From assembly GCF_009712425.2 (NCBI RefSeq), contig NZ_VCJR02000005.1, positions 59,759 through 123,758 on the forward strand: DNA of 64,000 nt. Direction: 5' to 3'. Position numbers and translations under genes: made by a program. The DNA is from Aquisalinus luteolus (GTDB lineage: Bacteria; Pseudomonadota; Alphaproteobacteria; Caulobacterales; Parvularculaceae). A model generated the notes under the pieces. The model saw only the letters and a program-made list of their open reading frames with translations. It was not told where the DNA came from and made no database searches. Shown piece by piece: positions 8,080 to 17,094 of this stretch; positions within the stretch are counted from its first letter, which is position 1; each line of letters starts with the position of its first letter.

Positions 8080-8883
8080 ATGACCGCAACTGCCATGATG
8101 GATGGGATGATCGACCTTGCGCTGCGCGCCGGGGAAAAAATCTGCTCGATCTACGACACGGACTTCGACAAGGAGATCAAGGGCGACGGGTCTCCGGTGA
8201 CGGAAGCCGACCAGCTTGCCGAGGACATTATCCTGGCCGGGCTGAAAGAGATCGCGCCGGATATCCCGGTACTGGCCGAGGAATCCGCTGCGGCGGGCAA
8301 GATCCCCGAATTGGGCGATAAATTCTTTCTCGTCGATCCGCTCGACGGCACAAAGGAATTCATCAACAAGACCGGCGAGTTCACCGTCAACATCGCGCTG
8401 ATAGAGAACGGCCGGCCGGTTGCGGGCGTCGTCTATGCCCCGGCAGCCGAGAAGCTGTATTTCGGGACCGTGGGCGAGGGTGCCTTCATCCAGAAAATCG
8501 CGCCGGGCGCAGACCGCGCCGATGCCCTGCGCGCTGCACCGATCAATGTGCGCAAGCGCAAGGAAGGCGCGCTGATCGCCGTTGCCAGCCGCTCCCACCG
8601 CTCGGCCGAGACCGAAACGCTGCTGGAAAAGCTGGGCGCGACGGACTTCACGCCTGCGGGCTCATCCCTGAAATTCTGCCTCGTCGCCGAGGGCCTCGCC
8701 GATGTCTATCCGCGCCTTGGACGGACGATGGAATGGGACACCGGCGCCGGTCAGGCCGTGCTGGAAGCTGCCGGCGGCAGCGTCAACGCCTATGAAGGCG
8801 AGGAGGAGACCGGCCCCCTCGGCTATGGCAAGAAAGAGCGCGGGTTCGACAACCCCTATTTCATCGCCTGGGGTGGTCAGTAA
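8080..8883 (+). CDS. cysQ: 3'(2'),5'-bisphosphate nucleotidase CysQ
   Basis: A 267-residue member of the inositol monophosphatase superfamily that hydrolyses 3'-phosphoadenosine 5'-phosphate, the by-product of sulfate assimilation and sulfotransferase reactions. Metal-binding motifs are all present: SPVTEAD (38-44), EES (67-69), VDPLDGTKEF (85-94) and the C-terminal WDTGAGQAVLEAAGG near residue 220. Start at ATG 8080 follows ACGGGGGT; the longer upstream frame lacks conserved sequence. A putative sulfotransferase lies elsewhere in the window (58898-59587), whose PAP by-product CysQ could clear. Confidence 0.93.
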   Translation: MTATAMMDGMIDLALRAGEKICSIYDTDFDKEIKGDGSPVTEADQLAEDIILAGLKEIAPDIPVLAEESAAAGKIPELGDKFFLVDPLDGTKEFINKTGEFTVNIALIENGRPVAGVVYAPAAEKLYFGTVGEGAFIQKIAPGADRADALRAAPINVRKRKEGALIAVASRSHRSAETETLLEKLGATDFTPAGSSLKFCLVAEGLADVYPRLGRTMEWDTGAGQAVLEAAGGSVNAYEGEEETGPLGYGKKERGFDNPYFIAWGGQ

Positions 8884-8904
8884 GCCTCAACCATTGTGTG
8901 AAAT

Positions 8905-8929
8905 CGCCCCGCGCTGTATTGGCGGGGCG
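8905..8929 (+). promoter_or_regulatory. Hairpin covering the queG ribosome-binding site and start
   Basis: CGCCCCGC (8905-8912) pairs perfectly with GCGGGGCG (8922-8929). The 3' arm contains the only Shine-Dalgarno-like run (GGCGGGG) and the first G of the GTG start. It could act as a weak terminator for cysQ or mask queG translation. Confidence 0.5.
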
Positions 8930-10065
8930 TGACAACCAGCCAGCATATCAGGGAAGAGATCCGCGCCCGCGCCCTTGAAGAAGGGTTCGATGTCGCTGGC
9001 TTTACCACCGCCCGCCTGCCGGACAGCGCGGGCGAGGGCCTCGCCGCTTTTCTTGCCAATGGCCATCACGGCGATATGGACTGGCTGGAGACCCGGCGCG
9101 AACAACGGGCCTCGCCCGATGCGCTGTGGCCGGAGGCTCGCAGCGTCATCGCCCTCGGCCTGAACTATGGCCCAGACGAGGACCCGATGGAGAAGCTTGC
9201 GCGGCGCCTTGAGGGCAATATCTCCGTCTATGCCGGCAACAAGGATTATCACGACGTCATCAAGAAGCGGTTGAAGCGCATAGGCCGGTGGGTGTGCGAG
9301 GCCCATGACTGCTCGGTCAAGGTCTTTGTTGATACAGCCCCGGTGATGGAAAAGCCGCTTGGCCAGCAGGCGGGCATAGGCTGGCAGGGCAAGCACACCA
9401 ACCTCGTCTCGCGCGAGTTCGGCTCATGGCTGTTCCTGGGGGCAATCTACATGACGCTGGACCTGCCGCCAGACGATCCGGAGGCGGATCATTGTGGTTC
9501 CTGCCGGGCCTGCCTCGACATATGCCCGACCAAGGCCTTTCCCGCCCCATACCAGATCGATGCGCGACGCTGCATCTCCTATCTGACGATCGAGAACAAG
9601 GGGCATATCCCGCTGGAGTTCCGCGCCGCCATGGGCAATCGCATCTATGGTTGCGATGATTGCACCGCCGTGTGCCCGTGGAACAAGTTTGCCACGCGAA
9701 CGGAGGAAGTCGCCTTTCACACGCGCGAGGCCCTGCGCGGGCCCTTGCTGGCGGAACTGTCAGCGCTGGACGACAACGCTTTTCGGGAAATGTTCCGTGC
9801 TTCGCCGGTCAAGCGCATCGGCCGCGACCGCTTCGTGCGCAATGTGCTGATTGCCATTGGAAATTCGGGAGAACAGGCACTGGCCGCAAACGCGCAAGCG
9901 TTGCTGGCCGATCCTTCACCGCTGGTCAGGTCGATGGCGATATGGGCCCTGAGCAAGCTTGACAGGGCCGCTGCAGGGCGTGCCAGAGAACAATACGCGA
10001 CGATGGAAACGGACGACGCCGTCAAAGCCGAATGGCAGCGTATTGCTCAGCCTGCTGATCAGTAA
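8929..10065 (+). CDS. queG: Epoxyqueuosine reductase QueG
   Basis: A 378-residue cobalamin-dependent iron-sulfur enzyme that reduces epoxyqueuosine to queuosine in the wobble position of GUN tRNAs. Visible are two ferredoxin-type [4Fe-4S] motifs, [12 protein letters not shown] (about 189-200) and [10 protein letters not shown] (about 241-250), the catalytic-Asp region [13 protein letters not shown] (about 132-144), and the [11 protein letters not shown] signature. A C-terminal HEAT-like part follows. It starts with GTG at 8929, 46 nt after cysQ, with its ribosome-binding site inside a hairpin. Its 3' end overlaps the convergent lipoprotein gene by 7 nt. Confidence 0.95.
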   Translation: MTTSQHIREEIRARALEEGFDVAGFTTARLPDSAGEGLAAFLANGHHGDMDWLETRREQRASPDALWPEARSVIALGLNYGPDEDPMEKLARRLEGNISVYAGNKDYHDVIKKRLKRIGRWVCEAHDCSVKVFVDTAPVMEKPLGQQAGIGWQGKHTNLVSREFGSWLFLGAIYMTLDLPPDDPEADHCGSCRACLDICPTKAFPAPYQIDARRCISYLTIENKGHIPLEFRAAMGNRIYGCDDCTAVCPWNKFATRTEEVAFHTREALRGPLLAELSALDDNAFREMFRASPVKRIGRDRFVRNVLIAIGNSGEQALAANAQALLADPSPLVRSMAIWALSKLDRAAAGRAREQYATMETDDAVKAEWQRIAQPADQ

Positions 10066-10625
10066 CGGTCACGATCTCTATCCCTGCCCCGGTCACGACC
10101 CCTGCCACGGTCGCGATCATAGTCATCGTAATCGTCGTCATAGCGATCGCGGTACTTGCCGTCACGCGGCCCCTTGTAGGGACCGTCGAGCGACCGGTCA
10201 CGTTCCCAGCAGCTGCAGCTGTTGTCCCAGACAAAGCCCTCGCCCCGTCCGTTCACCCGGGAATATTGCGACGAATACGAGCCATCTGAAGTATCACCCC
10301 ACATGTCGGCATAACCATCGCCATTGGAATCGCAGGTATAGAAAGTGCCCGTGTTGCGGCACTGATAGGCGCCGACCCAGCTGCCATAGCTGTAGTTCGG
10401 TACCGGCCAGTATCCTGTACCGAAATTGTTCGGGCGATAGAGGCTGTAGGGGGAGGGTGTATAACCGGTACCGTAGCCTGCGCCATACCCGCTATAGCCA
10501 TTATAACCATAGGAGGATTCGTAACTCGCCTGGGCCAGCCCCTCGCTGAAGGCCTGCATGGTTTCGGCGTCGCACGCACTCAAGCCTAAAGCGGCGGTCA
10601 CGGATAATATAACGCTGCGCATCAT
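10059..10625 (-). CDS. Putative lipoprotein, Gly/Tyr-rich with EF-hand-like loop and Arg-Asp tail
   Basis: A 188-residue lipoprotein of unknown function. The start at 10625 (tandem Met codons) follows GGAGAG; the upstream Met of a longer frame lies inside that ribosome-binding site. The lipobox ALGLSAC marks lipidation around residue 20. Then come a Tyr/Gly/Ser-rich region, a loop [11 protein letters not shown] fitting the Ca2+-binding EF-hand pattern, a Cys cluster (CSCW), and a tail of alternating Arg/Asp. The charged repeat tail is compositionally unlike the neighbours. It is convergent with queG and appears monocistronic. Confidence 0.75.
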   Translation of the reverse strand: MMRSVILSVTAALGLSACDAETMQAFSEGLAQASYESSYGYNGYSGYGAGYGTGYTPSPYSLYRPNNFGTGYWPVPNYSYGSWVGAYQCRNTGTFYTCDSNGDGYADMWGDTSDGSYSSQYSRVNGRGEGFVWDNSCSCWERDRSLDGPYKGPRDGKYRDRYDDDYDDYDRDRGRGRDRGRDRDRDRY

Positions 10626-10715
10626 GGGGTCTCTCTCCATCTCTCTGGGTGGAGATTACGCGGCGGCGTGGTTAACGGTCAAGCAGATCTGACAGGCACG
10701 AAAGCAAGCGCTCGC

Positions 10716-12050
10716 TTACCGTTCGGCCCGGATATCTGCTCCCAGCCCCTTCATCAGGGTAAGGAATTCCGGGAAGGATGTCGCGATCATGTCCGTTGAA
10801 TCGACCCCGACAGGGTCGGCGGAAACGAGCCCCATGATCAGGAAGCTCATCGCGATACGATGGTCCATATGTGTACTGACCATATCGCCACCTTTCAGCA
10901 GCGCGCCCCCGGAACCGGTGACCTGAAGCCAGTCCGCCCCCTCGACGATCTCCACACCATTGCCGGCGAGCCCGGCTGCGACAGCGGAAAGCCGGTCGGA
11001 TTCCTTGACCCGCAACTCTTCCAGACCCTCCATGCGCGTCGCGCCCGTGGCGCAGGCAGCCGCGACGGAAAGGATAGGATATTCATCGATCATGGACGGC
11101 GCACGATCGGCCGGCACATCGACGCCTTTCAGCGCGCTGTGGCGAGCGGTTATATCCGCAAGGGTCTCACCGGCCAGCGTGCGCTCATTGGCGAAGGTCA
11201 GGTCGGCACCCATCTCGATCAGGGTCTTGTAAAGCCCCGTACGCTGAGGGTTCATCAAAACGCCCTCCACGGTCACCTCAGAGCCCGGCACGATCAGGGC
11301 GGCAACCAGCGGGAAGGCCGCCGATGACGGGTCGGCCGGCACGGTGATGTCGCAGGCTTTCAGCGCCTGGCCGCCTTTCAGGTGGATCGTCCGGCCGCTG
11401 GTCTCTTCCGCCCCTTCCAGCGGCCCGAAGGAAATCTCCGCCCCGAAGGCTGACAACATCCGTTCGGTATGGTCACGGCTCAGCACCGGTTCCTCGATCA
11501 CCGTCTCGCCTTCCGCGCCAAGGGCCGCAAGCAGGATCGCCGACTTGATCTGCGCCGATGGTTTCGGCAGGCGATAGCGCATGGCGGTGAGCTGGCCGCC
11601 GGAAATCCTGACCGGCAGACGACCCTCGTCACTGTCGGACGAGCCGCCCATCTGGGCCAGCGGTTCCAGGATGCGGCCCATCGGGCGCTTGCGCAGGGAG
11701 GCATCGCCATCGAACGCCGCTTCCACGCCCTGCCCGGCGACCGCGCCCATCAACAGGCGCACGCCCGTGCCGCTGTTACCGGCATAGAGAATGCGCTCCG
11801 GTGCCTGCCATGGCGCGCCCTCGATGGTCCAGACCGGTCCGTCGGGGGTCATGTCGCGCTCGATCGAGACGCCGAGCGCGCGCAGCGCCGCGGCGGTGTG
11901 CAGCACGTCTTCTGCTTCCAGCAGGCCGAGCACATGCGTCACGCCTTCAGCCAGGGCGCCGAAGATCAGCGAACGATGGGAAATCGACTTGTCGCCGGGC
12001 ACCTGCACCCGACCGTTCAGGGACGCACCGCGGTGCGCGAATGTACTCAT
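10716..12050 (-). CDS. aroA: 3-phosphoshikimate 1-carboxyvinyltransferase (EPSP synthase)
   Basis: A 444-residue shikimate-pathway enzyme joining PEP and shikimate-3-phosphate. Key motifs: PGDKSISHRSL (18-28), the AGNSGTGVRLL loop near residue 95, SRDHTERML in the middle, and VKESDRLSAVA in the C-terminal lobe. The RDHTE(R/K)M form is typical of class II (CP4-like) synthases, which tend to be glyphosate-tolerant; tolerance here is an inference. The start at 12050 fits the family N-terminus (MSTFAHRG...); an upstream extension has no conserved content. A divergent TIGR02300 gene starts 104 nt away. Confidence 0.96.
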   Translation of the reverse strand: MSTFAHRGASLNGRVQVPGDKSISHRSLIFGALAEGVTHVLGLLEAEDVLHTAAALRALGVSIERDMTPDGPVWTIEGAPWQAPERILYAGNSGTGVRLLMGAVAGQGVEAAFDGDASLRKRPMGRILEPLAQMGGSSDSDEGRLPVRISGGQLTAMRYRLPKPSAQIKSAILLAALGAEGETVIEEPVLSRDHTERMLSAFGAEISFGPLEGAEETSGRTIHLKGGQALKACDITVPADPSSAAFPLVAALIVPGSEVTVEGVLMNPQRTGLYKTLIEMGADLTFANERTLAGETLADITARHSALKGVDVPADRAPSMIDEYPILSVAAACATGATRMEGLEELRVKESDRLSAVAAGLAGNGVEIVEGADWLQVTGSGGALLKGGDMVSTHMDHRIAMSFLIMGLVSADPVGVDSTDMIATSFPEFLTLMKGLGADIRAER

Positions 12051-12154
12051 GTTAAGGCCCGCCTTGAGAATTTGCGTTTTCCTTTTGACAGCGCCGGGGT
12101 TGCATGGCAACACCCGTGCTTTAGCTGCTTTACATTCAAGACAAAGGTAAGCCC

Positions 12155-12628
12155 GTGGCGAATGAAGAACTAGGCCAGAAGCGCGATTGCCCCGAATGCG
12201 GCGCCCGTTTCTATGACCTGAACAAGGAACCGGCCCATTGCCCCAAATGCGGCAATGAATTCGTGCCCGAAGCCATCCTGAAGCCGCGCAAGACGCGCAA
12301 GGAAGACGATACGGCCGAGGACAAGGATGACGAGGCCGATGAGGACGAGGATCTGGATGACGAGTCCGAGGACGATACGTCCCCGGACGAGGAAACCAGC
12401 CTCGAGGAAGCCGACGAGGAGGAAGCCGCTTCCGCCAAGTCGCGCAAATCCTCAGCCAAGGTCGACGAAGAAGATGACGATGACGACGATGATGACGAGC
12501 TGTCGGACATCGAGGATATCGACATCGACACTGATGATGACGACACCCTGCTCGACGACGATGACGAAGACGATGAGGACTTCGACGACATTGTCGGCGG
12601 TGCCGGCGACGACGACGACGATCGTTGA
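12155..12628 (+). CDS. TIGR02300 family protein (zinc ribbon plus acidic tail)
   Basis: A 157-residue protein beginning with GTG at 12155. The N-terminus carries a zinc ribbon CPECG...CPKCG (residues 12-32) with the family phrase ARFYDLNKEP, conserved across alphaproteobacteria. The remaining ~110 residues are almost entirely Asp/Glu with Ser/Lys islands. The function of TIGR02300 is unknown; the acidic tail suggests interaction with basic proteins or nucleic-acid-binding partners. It is monocistronic, with a hairpin terminator 50 nt downstream. Confidence 0.9.
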   Translation: MANEELGQKRDCPECGARFYDLNKEPAHCPKCGNEFVPEAILKPRKTRKEDDTAEDKDDEADEDEDLDDESEDDTSPDEETSLEEADEEEAASAKSRKSSAKVDEEDDDDDDDDELSDIEDIDIDTDDDDTLLDDDDEDDEDFDDIVGGAGDDDDDR

Positions 12629-12677
12629 TCGCTTGTTGATTTCACGCTGATTTTTTAGCGAAATTACACTTGCAAAG

Positions 12678-12703
12678 CCGGGAAACTGACACTAGTTTCC
12701 CGG
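12678..12703 (+). terminator. Hairpin terminator after the TIGR02300 gene
   Basis: A perfect 10-bp stem CCGGGAAACT / AGTTTCCCGG with a 6-nt loop. Only TCTT follows, so termination may be incomplete; it lies 56 nt before tRNA-Ala. Confidence 0.65.
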
Positions 12704-12758
12704 TCTTCCCGGCGCCGCCAGCGCACTTTCAATGGCGGCACCGATTTCCGAATGGAAC

Positions 12759-12834
<76 letters not shown>

Positions 12835-12843
12835 TTCGAACCC

Positions 12844-13010
12844 GATTGGCCGCCAGGCCAGGCAAACGATCCAGTGAATCGTTTGCAGGGTAAGAATGCT
12901 CCGGCAGGAGCCAATCAGAAACTCTTGTTTCAAGTCGATCTGCCGAAGGCAGAAAAATTTGATCCAGTGAATCAAGTTTGGACGGAGAATGCCCTGGCAG
13001 GGGGCCACAC
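12844..13010. repeat. 93-bp-period imperfect tandem hairpin repeat after tRNA-Ala
   Basis: Two units share GATCCAGTGAATC (12868-12880 and 12961-12973) and GAATGC(T/C)C(C/T)GGCAGG(A/G)GCCA (from 12894 and from 12987), both 93 bp apart. Each shared block folds: CAAACGAT / ATCGTTTG and GCTCC / GGAGC in unit 1; TTGAT / ATCAA and GCCC / GGGC in unit 2. Unit 1 can be closed by GATTGGC / GCCAATC, and TCTGCCgaaGGCAGA lies between the units. No open frame with coding character is present. It fills most of the 259-nt gap before the DUF2946 gene. Confidence 0.75.
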
Positions 13011-13093
13011 CGATCAATCACCCTTATCCATCTTGTCGCACCGCAAGCCAATCCGGCTTGTGCGGCGCCATCCCCGCTGCTATCGGCAGGACC

Positions 13094-13480
13094 ATGAGGG
13101 ATTTCCGTATCTGGCTGTTGCGCATGATGCTGCTCGCCTTCGCCGTCCAGGCGGGGTTTGGCGGCGCTGCCATGGCGCGCCTGGCAGAGCACAGCTATTC
13201 GATCTGTTCCCCGTCCGGCACCGGCCTGACAGCCGAGGCCAAGGCTGCGGCGCGCGAATTCGCGGCGCTGACGACCCGCAAGGATATTCCCCGCAACAGT
13301 GCCCATGAAGACCAGTGTTTCCTTTGCCATCTTGCTGCATCCCCCGCTTTAACGGGCGAGCCAATGGTGGTCGATGCACCGGCCCGCTCGCGCGAGGCTC
13401 TGCGCCCGCTTGAGAATGCGGCGATTGCCGCCCTGCCCCAGGGGCCACCGCTTGGCGGCCGGGCCCCGCCCGCCGTCTGA
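13094..13480 (+). CDS. DUF2946-like small secreted Cys-containing protein
   Basis: A 128-residue protein with an N-terminal hydrophobic signal (about 5-25, ending GGAAMA) and a later motif EDQCFLCHLA. The size, CXXC pair and position just upstream of a TonB receptor resemble DUF2946 proteins, which often accompany TonB-dependent outer-membrane receptors in copper-responsive loci. The start at 13094 places the signal peptide at the N-terminus; a longer in-frame extension from 12989 would run through the hairpin repeat. The receptor gene follows 78 nt downstream. Family call is moderate. Confidence 0.65.
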   Translation: MRDFRIWLLRMMLLAFAVQAGFGGAAMARLAEHSYSICSPSGTGLTAEAKAAAREFAALTTRKDIPRNSAHEDQCFLCHLAASPALTGEPMVVDAPARSREALRPLENAAIAALPQGPPLGGRAPPAV

Positions 13481-13558
13481 TGATCCATGCCGTGCTGACC
13501 GCCGGGCGATGACGCCTGCGCAGCAGCAAACAATATCATCAGACGAAAGACCTTTTAC

Positions 13559-15628
13559 ATGACCAGACTGTTGTTGGCAGGCGCAAGTGCCCTGCCGTTT
13601 TTCATCCTGCCTGCCCTTTCCGCTACCGCGCATGCAGAAACCGTCACTGCCGGAGCCATGGAGAGTGACGAGACCATCGTCATCACCGGCGAACGCCGCG
13701 ATGCCCTGAGCGACGCCCTTGCCGAGAAGGCCCGCCGCCCGGGCAATGTGGATGTTGTACCGGCTGAGGAGTTTCAGGACCGCTACACCACCACCTTCCG
13801 CGATGCCCTCGCGCTGACCCCCGGGGTCATCATGCAGCCGAGTGCCGGGGAAGATGGCCGCCTGTCGATCCGCGGCTCCGGCCTTGCCCAGAACGTGCAC
13901 CTGCGCGGGGTGGAGGTATTGCTCGGCGGCGTGCCGATGAACGCTGCCGATGGCTTTGGCGACCTGCAGGAATTCGACCTGCTGTTTGCCTCGCATGTCG
14001 ATGTGCTGAAGGGCGGCAATGCCTATCGCGTCGGCTCAGCCACGCTGGGGGGCGCCATCTCTGTGGAGACACTGACAGCGAAAAGCGTGGCAACGCCGCA
14101 TGCCATCCGGGCCGAGGCAGGCTCGTTCGGCACATCCCGGCTGCATGCCCGCGCCTCGCGCGATTTCGGTCGCTTCGACATTCTCGTTGCCGGGACATGG
14201 CAGCGACAGGACGGCTTCCGCGATCATGCGCAACAGAACAATGAGCGTGCCTATATCAATCTTGGCTATCAATGGTCTGATGCGGCCGAGACCCGCGTCG
14301 GCATCTTCTACAATGATGTCGACCAGGAACTGGTCGGCTCTGTCAGCCTGGAGACAGCTTTGGAGCAGCCTGCAATGGGCAACTACGGCGCGATCAGCCA
14401 GGACTGGCAGCGAGATATCGATTCGCTTCGTGCCTATACAACGACGACGATCGAGCTTGGCACCGGAAAGCTGACCTTTGGCGGGACGGCAGCTCAGCGC
14501 GACCTTTACCATCCTGTGCCGGTCTTCCTTATTCAGGAGGCGGAGGATTATTCCGGCTTCCTGCGCTATGACGGTGACGGCTCCATTGCAGGCAGACCGG
14601 CAGAATGGTCGATTGGCACGCGCCTGCGCGACACGACGAACAACGCCGATGTCTACCTCAATTTCTCGGGTGCCATCGGGCCGCAGATCACAGATTCCGT
14701 GCAGAAGTCAGCCTCAGCTGAACTCTATGGCGAGGGGCGTATCGAACTAACGCCTGGCCTCTGGGCAATCGCCGCAGCGAGCTGGCTCGACACGCGCCGG
14801 GATTTCGAGAACAGCAATGATGCAAGCCTGAATGCGGAAACATCCTTCTCCCATCTCAGCCCCAAGGTCGGCTTGCTCTATGAGGCGAGCGAGACAATCC
14901 AGCTCTTCGCCAACGCCTCTGCCTCCTATGAGCCACCGACATTCCTCGACCTGACCCAGGGCGGTGTTGCCGGCTTCCAGCCGATCGAGGCGCAGGATGC
15001 GGTATCGTATGAAGCGGGTGCCCGCGGCAGCATCGGCGATGTCAGCTTCGAGGCCGCGCTCTACCGCCAGCAGATCGAGGGTGAATTCGTTGCCTTCACC
15101 ACGACGCCGGGCATACCGGCAGCGATCTTCAACGCCGGTGACACGATCCATCAGGGGGCGGAGATTTTTGCCTCATGGAAGGCTGTAGGCACGGATGGCG
15201 GGCTGTCGGTCACACCGCAAGTGTCTTGGACATGGAACGACTTCTCTTTCGATGGGGACGCAATATATAGCAACAATCGTCTTGCGGGCATGCCGGAGCA
15301 TTTTGGCAGGCTGCAGGTCGTCTTCGAGCGGGACAGGTTTCGCGTGACACCGAATATCACCGTGCAGGCCGGGGACAACTTCCTCGACTACGCCAATACA
15401 AGCGATGTGCCTGGCTATGAGCTTTATGGCGTCGAGGCATCATGGGATGTGTCCCCCGACATCACGCTCTTCGTCGAAGGCCGTAACCTGACCGATGAAG
15501 GCTATGCACTGAACTATTCGACCCTGGCCGATGCCAGCGATCCGGCCGCGAACCTGGATGTGTTCGTGCCCGGCGAGGGGCGCGCTGTCTATGGCGGCAT
15601 AAGGCTTGGTTTCGGCGGTAGCCGGTAG
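13559..15628 (+). CDS. TonB-dependent outer-membrane receptor
   Basis: A 689-residue outer-membrane transporter. A signal peptide (about 1-26, ATAHA) precedes a TonB-box-like DETIVITG, then a plug domain (about 55-170) with the phrases DALALTPGVIMQPS and LSIRGSGLAQNVHLRGVEV, then a ~500-residue beta-barrel rich in alternating aromatic residues and ending with the typical EGRNLTDEGY...VFVPGEGRAVYGGIRLGF. It forms a cassette with the DUF2946-like gene upstream and the PepSY membrane gene 55 nt downstream, suggesting metal or metallophore import. The substrate (copper, iron-siderophore) is not readable from sequence. Confidence 0.94.
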   Translation: MTRLLLAGASALPFFILPALSATAHAETVTAGAMESDETIVITGERRDALSDALAEKARRPGNVDVVPAEEFQDRYTTTFRDALALTPGVIMQPSAGEDGRLSIRGSGLAQNVHLRGVEVLLGGVPMNAADGFGDLQEFDLLFASHVDVLKGGNAYRVGSATLGGAISVETLTAKSVATPHAIRAEAGSFGTSRLHARASRDFGRFDILVAGTWQRQDGFRDHAQQNNERAYINLGYQWSDAAETRVGIFYNDVDQELVGSVSLETALEQPAMGNYGAISQDWQRDIDSLRAYTTTTIELGTGKLTFGGTAAQRDLYHPVPVFLIQEAEDYSGFLRYDGDGSIAGRPAEWSIGTRLRDTTNNADVYLNFSGAIGPQITDSVQKSASAELYGEGRIELTPGLWAIAAASWLDTRRDFENSNDASLNAETSFSHLSPKVGLLYEASETIQLFANASASYEPPTFLDLTQGGVAGFQPIEAQDAVSYEAGARGSIGDVSFEAALYRQQIEGEFVAFTTTPGIPAAIFNAGDTIHQGAEIFASWKAVGTDGGLSVTPQVSWTWNDFSFDGDAIYSNNRLAGMPEHFGRLQVVFERDRFRVTPNITVQAGDNFLDYANTSDVPGYELYGVEASWDVSPDITLFVEGRNLTDEGYALNYSTLADASDPAANLDVFVPGEGRAVYGGIRLGFGGSR

Positions 15629-15683
15629 CACTATAATCCGGCTGCACCGTCGCGGGCAGCCGGCGCATCAGAGGATCTTTGTC

Positions 15684-17075
15684 ATGTCCAATACACAATC
15701 AAAACCATCGCGCCGCTATCACGCCGCCGTCTGGCGCTGGCATTTCTATGCCGGCCTTGTCGTGATGCCCTTTTTCGTCATGGCCGCCCTGACGGGGATG
15801 ATCATGGTGCTCAAGACACCGTTTACGGAGCTGGCGCATCGCGACCGGCTGAATGTCGAGATCGGCGGCGAAATGCTGCGTCCGTCTCAACAGGTCGCGG
15901 CAGTCCTGGAGCAATGGCAAGGGGCGGAGTTGAAGGCCTATCTGCCACCGACCGCGCCCGACCGGTCCGCCATCATCCATGTCGCCCACGGCCACGGCAA
16001 TGGCAACGGCAACGGAGAGCAAAACGAGCATTCCAGCCATGATGGCCGCGATATGCTGACCTACGCCGTCAATGTAAATCCGTATACGGGCGACATCACC
16101 GGTTTCGGACCACTTGGCATGTCGCCCGCTGACTTTGCCGAAAGCCTGCATGGCACGCTGCTGATGGGCGATGTCGGCGATGTCATCATTGAGGCGGTTG
16201 CCGGGTTCGGCATCCTGATGATCTTCACCGGGCTTTATCTTTACTGGCCGACAGGCAAACGCCAGCGGGCAAAGTCTGGCAGGCCATTCTGGCGGCGCAT
16301 CCACGGACTGACGGGGATGGGTGTCTCTGTCGTTTTATTGTTCTTCCTCGTCTCGGGTCTCGCCTGGACACCGATATGGGGCGGAAAGCTGACCCAGGCC
16401 TGGCAGGGTTTCCCGGCGGAGCGCTTCAGTGCTCCGGTCGGCGAAGCGCGTCACGAGGCGTTGAACGCCCCCGGTGCCCGCATCGTCTCATGGGCCCTGG
16501 AAAAGACCCCCTTGCCGGTATCGTCTTATACCGGCGAAACACCGGTGACCGGTCTCGACAGTGTGGTCGAGTACGCCCGCAGGGAAGGCTTCACGACCTT
16601 CCGTGTCCTGCCACCACGCGGGGCTGGCGGCACATGGACGGTTTCAGCGACGACGATGGCAGCAGATATCACCGACCCCACTATGGATCGCACCATGCAT
16701 ATCGACCCGGCCATAGGCACCGTCCTCGCAGACGCACCGTTTGCGGACTATTCTGTCATGGGCAAGGCCATGGCGGCCGGAATCTCTATCCACATGGGTA
16801 ATGCCGGTGCACTGAACCTGATCCTCAATCTCCTGTTTTGCATCGCGATCCTGGCAATGGCCGTGTCAGGCTTCGTCATGTGGTGGATCAGGCGACCGAA
16901 GACGGGCGGCACACTCGCAGCGCCAGTCACCGATGTCACGCGCCGCTGGACAGTTGCCGGGATAATGCTGGTCGCTGCCCTCCTGTTTCCCGTAACGGCG
17001 ATCGTGATGGCCGTCATCTATGCCGGTGAAGCTGTCGCCGGAATAATTTCAGGAAGGGGTCGGCCCGCAGGGTGA
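15684..17075 (+). CDS. PepSY-associated inner-membrane protein
   Basis: A 463-residue protein of the COG3182 type (four TM helices, two PepSY-like periplasmic segments), usually paired with TonB receptors and proposed to reduce or handle metal complexes. It starts at ATG 15684 (RRYHAAVWRWHFYAG, typical opening). TM segments lie near 27-48, 174-192, 212-232 and 375-395, with a further C-terminal pair. An unusual His/Gly/Asn-rich insertion around residues 100-125 (HVAHGHGNGNGNG..., HSSHDGRD) could bind metal. It is the last gene of the cassette and converges with the antiporter gene. Confidence 0.87.
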   Translation: MSNTQSKPSRRYHAAVWRWHFYAGLVVMPFFVMAALTGMIMVLKTPFTELAHRDRLNVEIGGEMLRPSQQVAAVLEQWQGAELKAYLPPTAPDRSAIIHVAHGHGNGNGNGEQNEHSSHDGRDMLTYAVNVNPYTGDITGFGPLGMSPADFAESLHGTLLMGDVGDVIIEAVAGFGILMIFTGLYLYWPTGKRQRAKSGRPFWRRIHGLTGMGVSVVLLFFLVSGLAWTPIWGGKLTQAWQGFPAERFSAPVGEARHEALNAPGARIVSWALEKTPLPVSSYTGETPVTGLDSVVEYARREGFTTFRVLPPRGAGGTWTVSATTMAADITDPTMDRTMHIDPAIGTVLADAPFADYSVMGKAMAAGISIHMGNAGALNLILNLLFCIAILAMAVSGFVMWWIRRPKTGGTLAAPVTDVTRRWTVAGIMLVAALLFPVTAIVMAVIYAGEAVAGIISGRGRPAG

Positions 17076-17094
17076 GTTCCCACTATCGGATTTG

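Noticed and set aside
12211..12645. A poly-serine minus-strand frame
   Set aside because: Mirror of the Asp/Glu-rich TIGR02300 tail; GAC/GAT codons read as Ser on the other strand.
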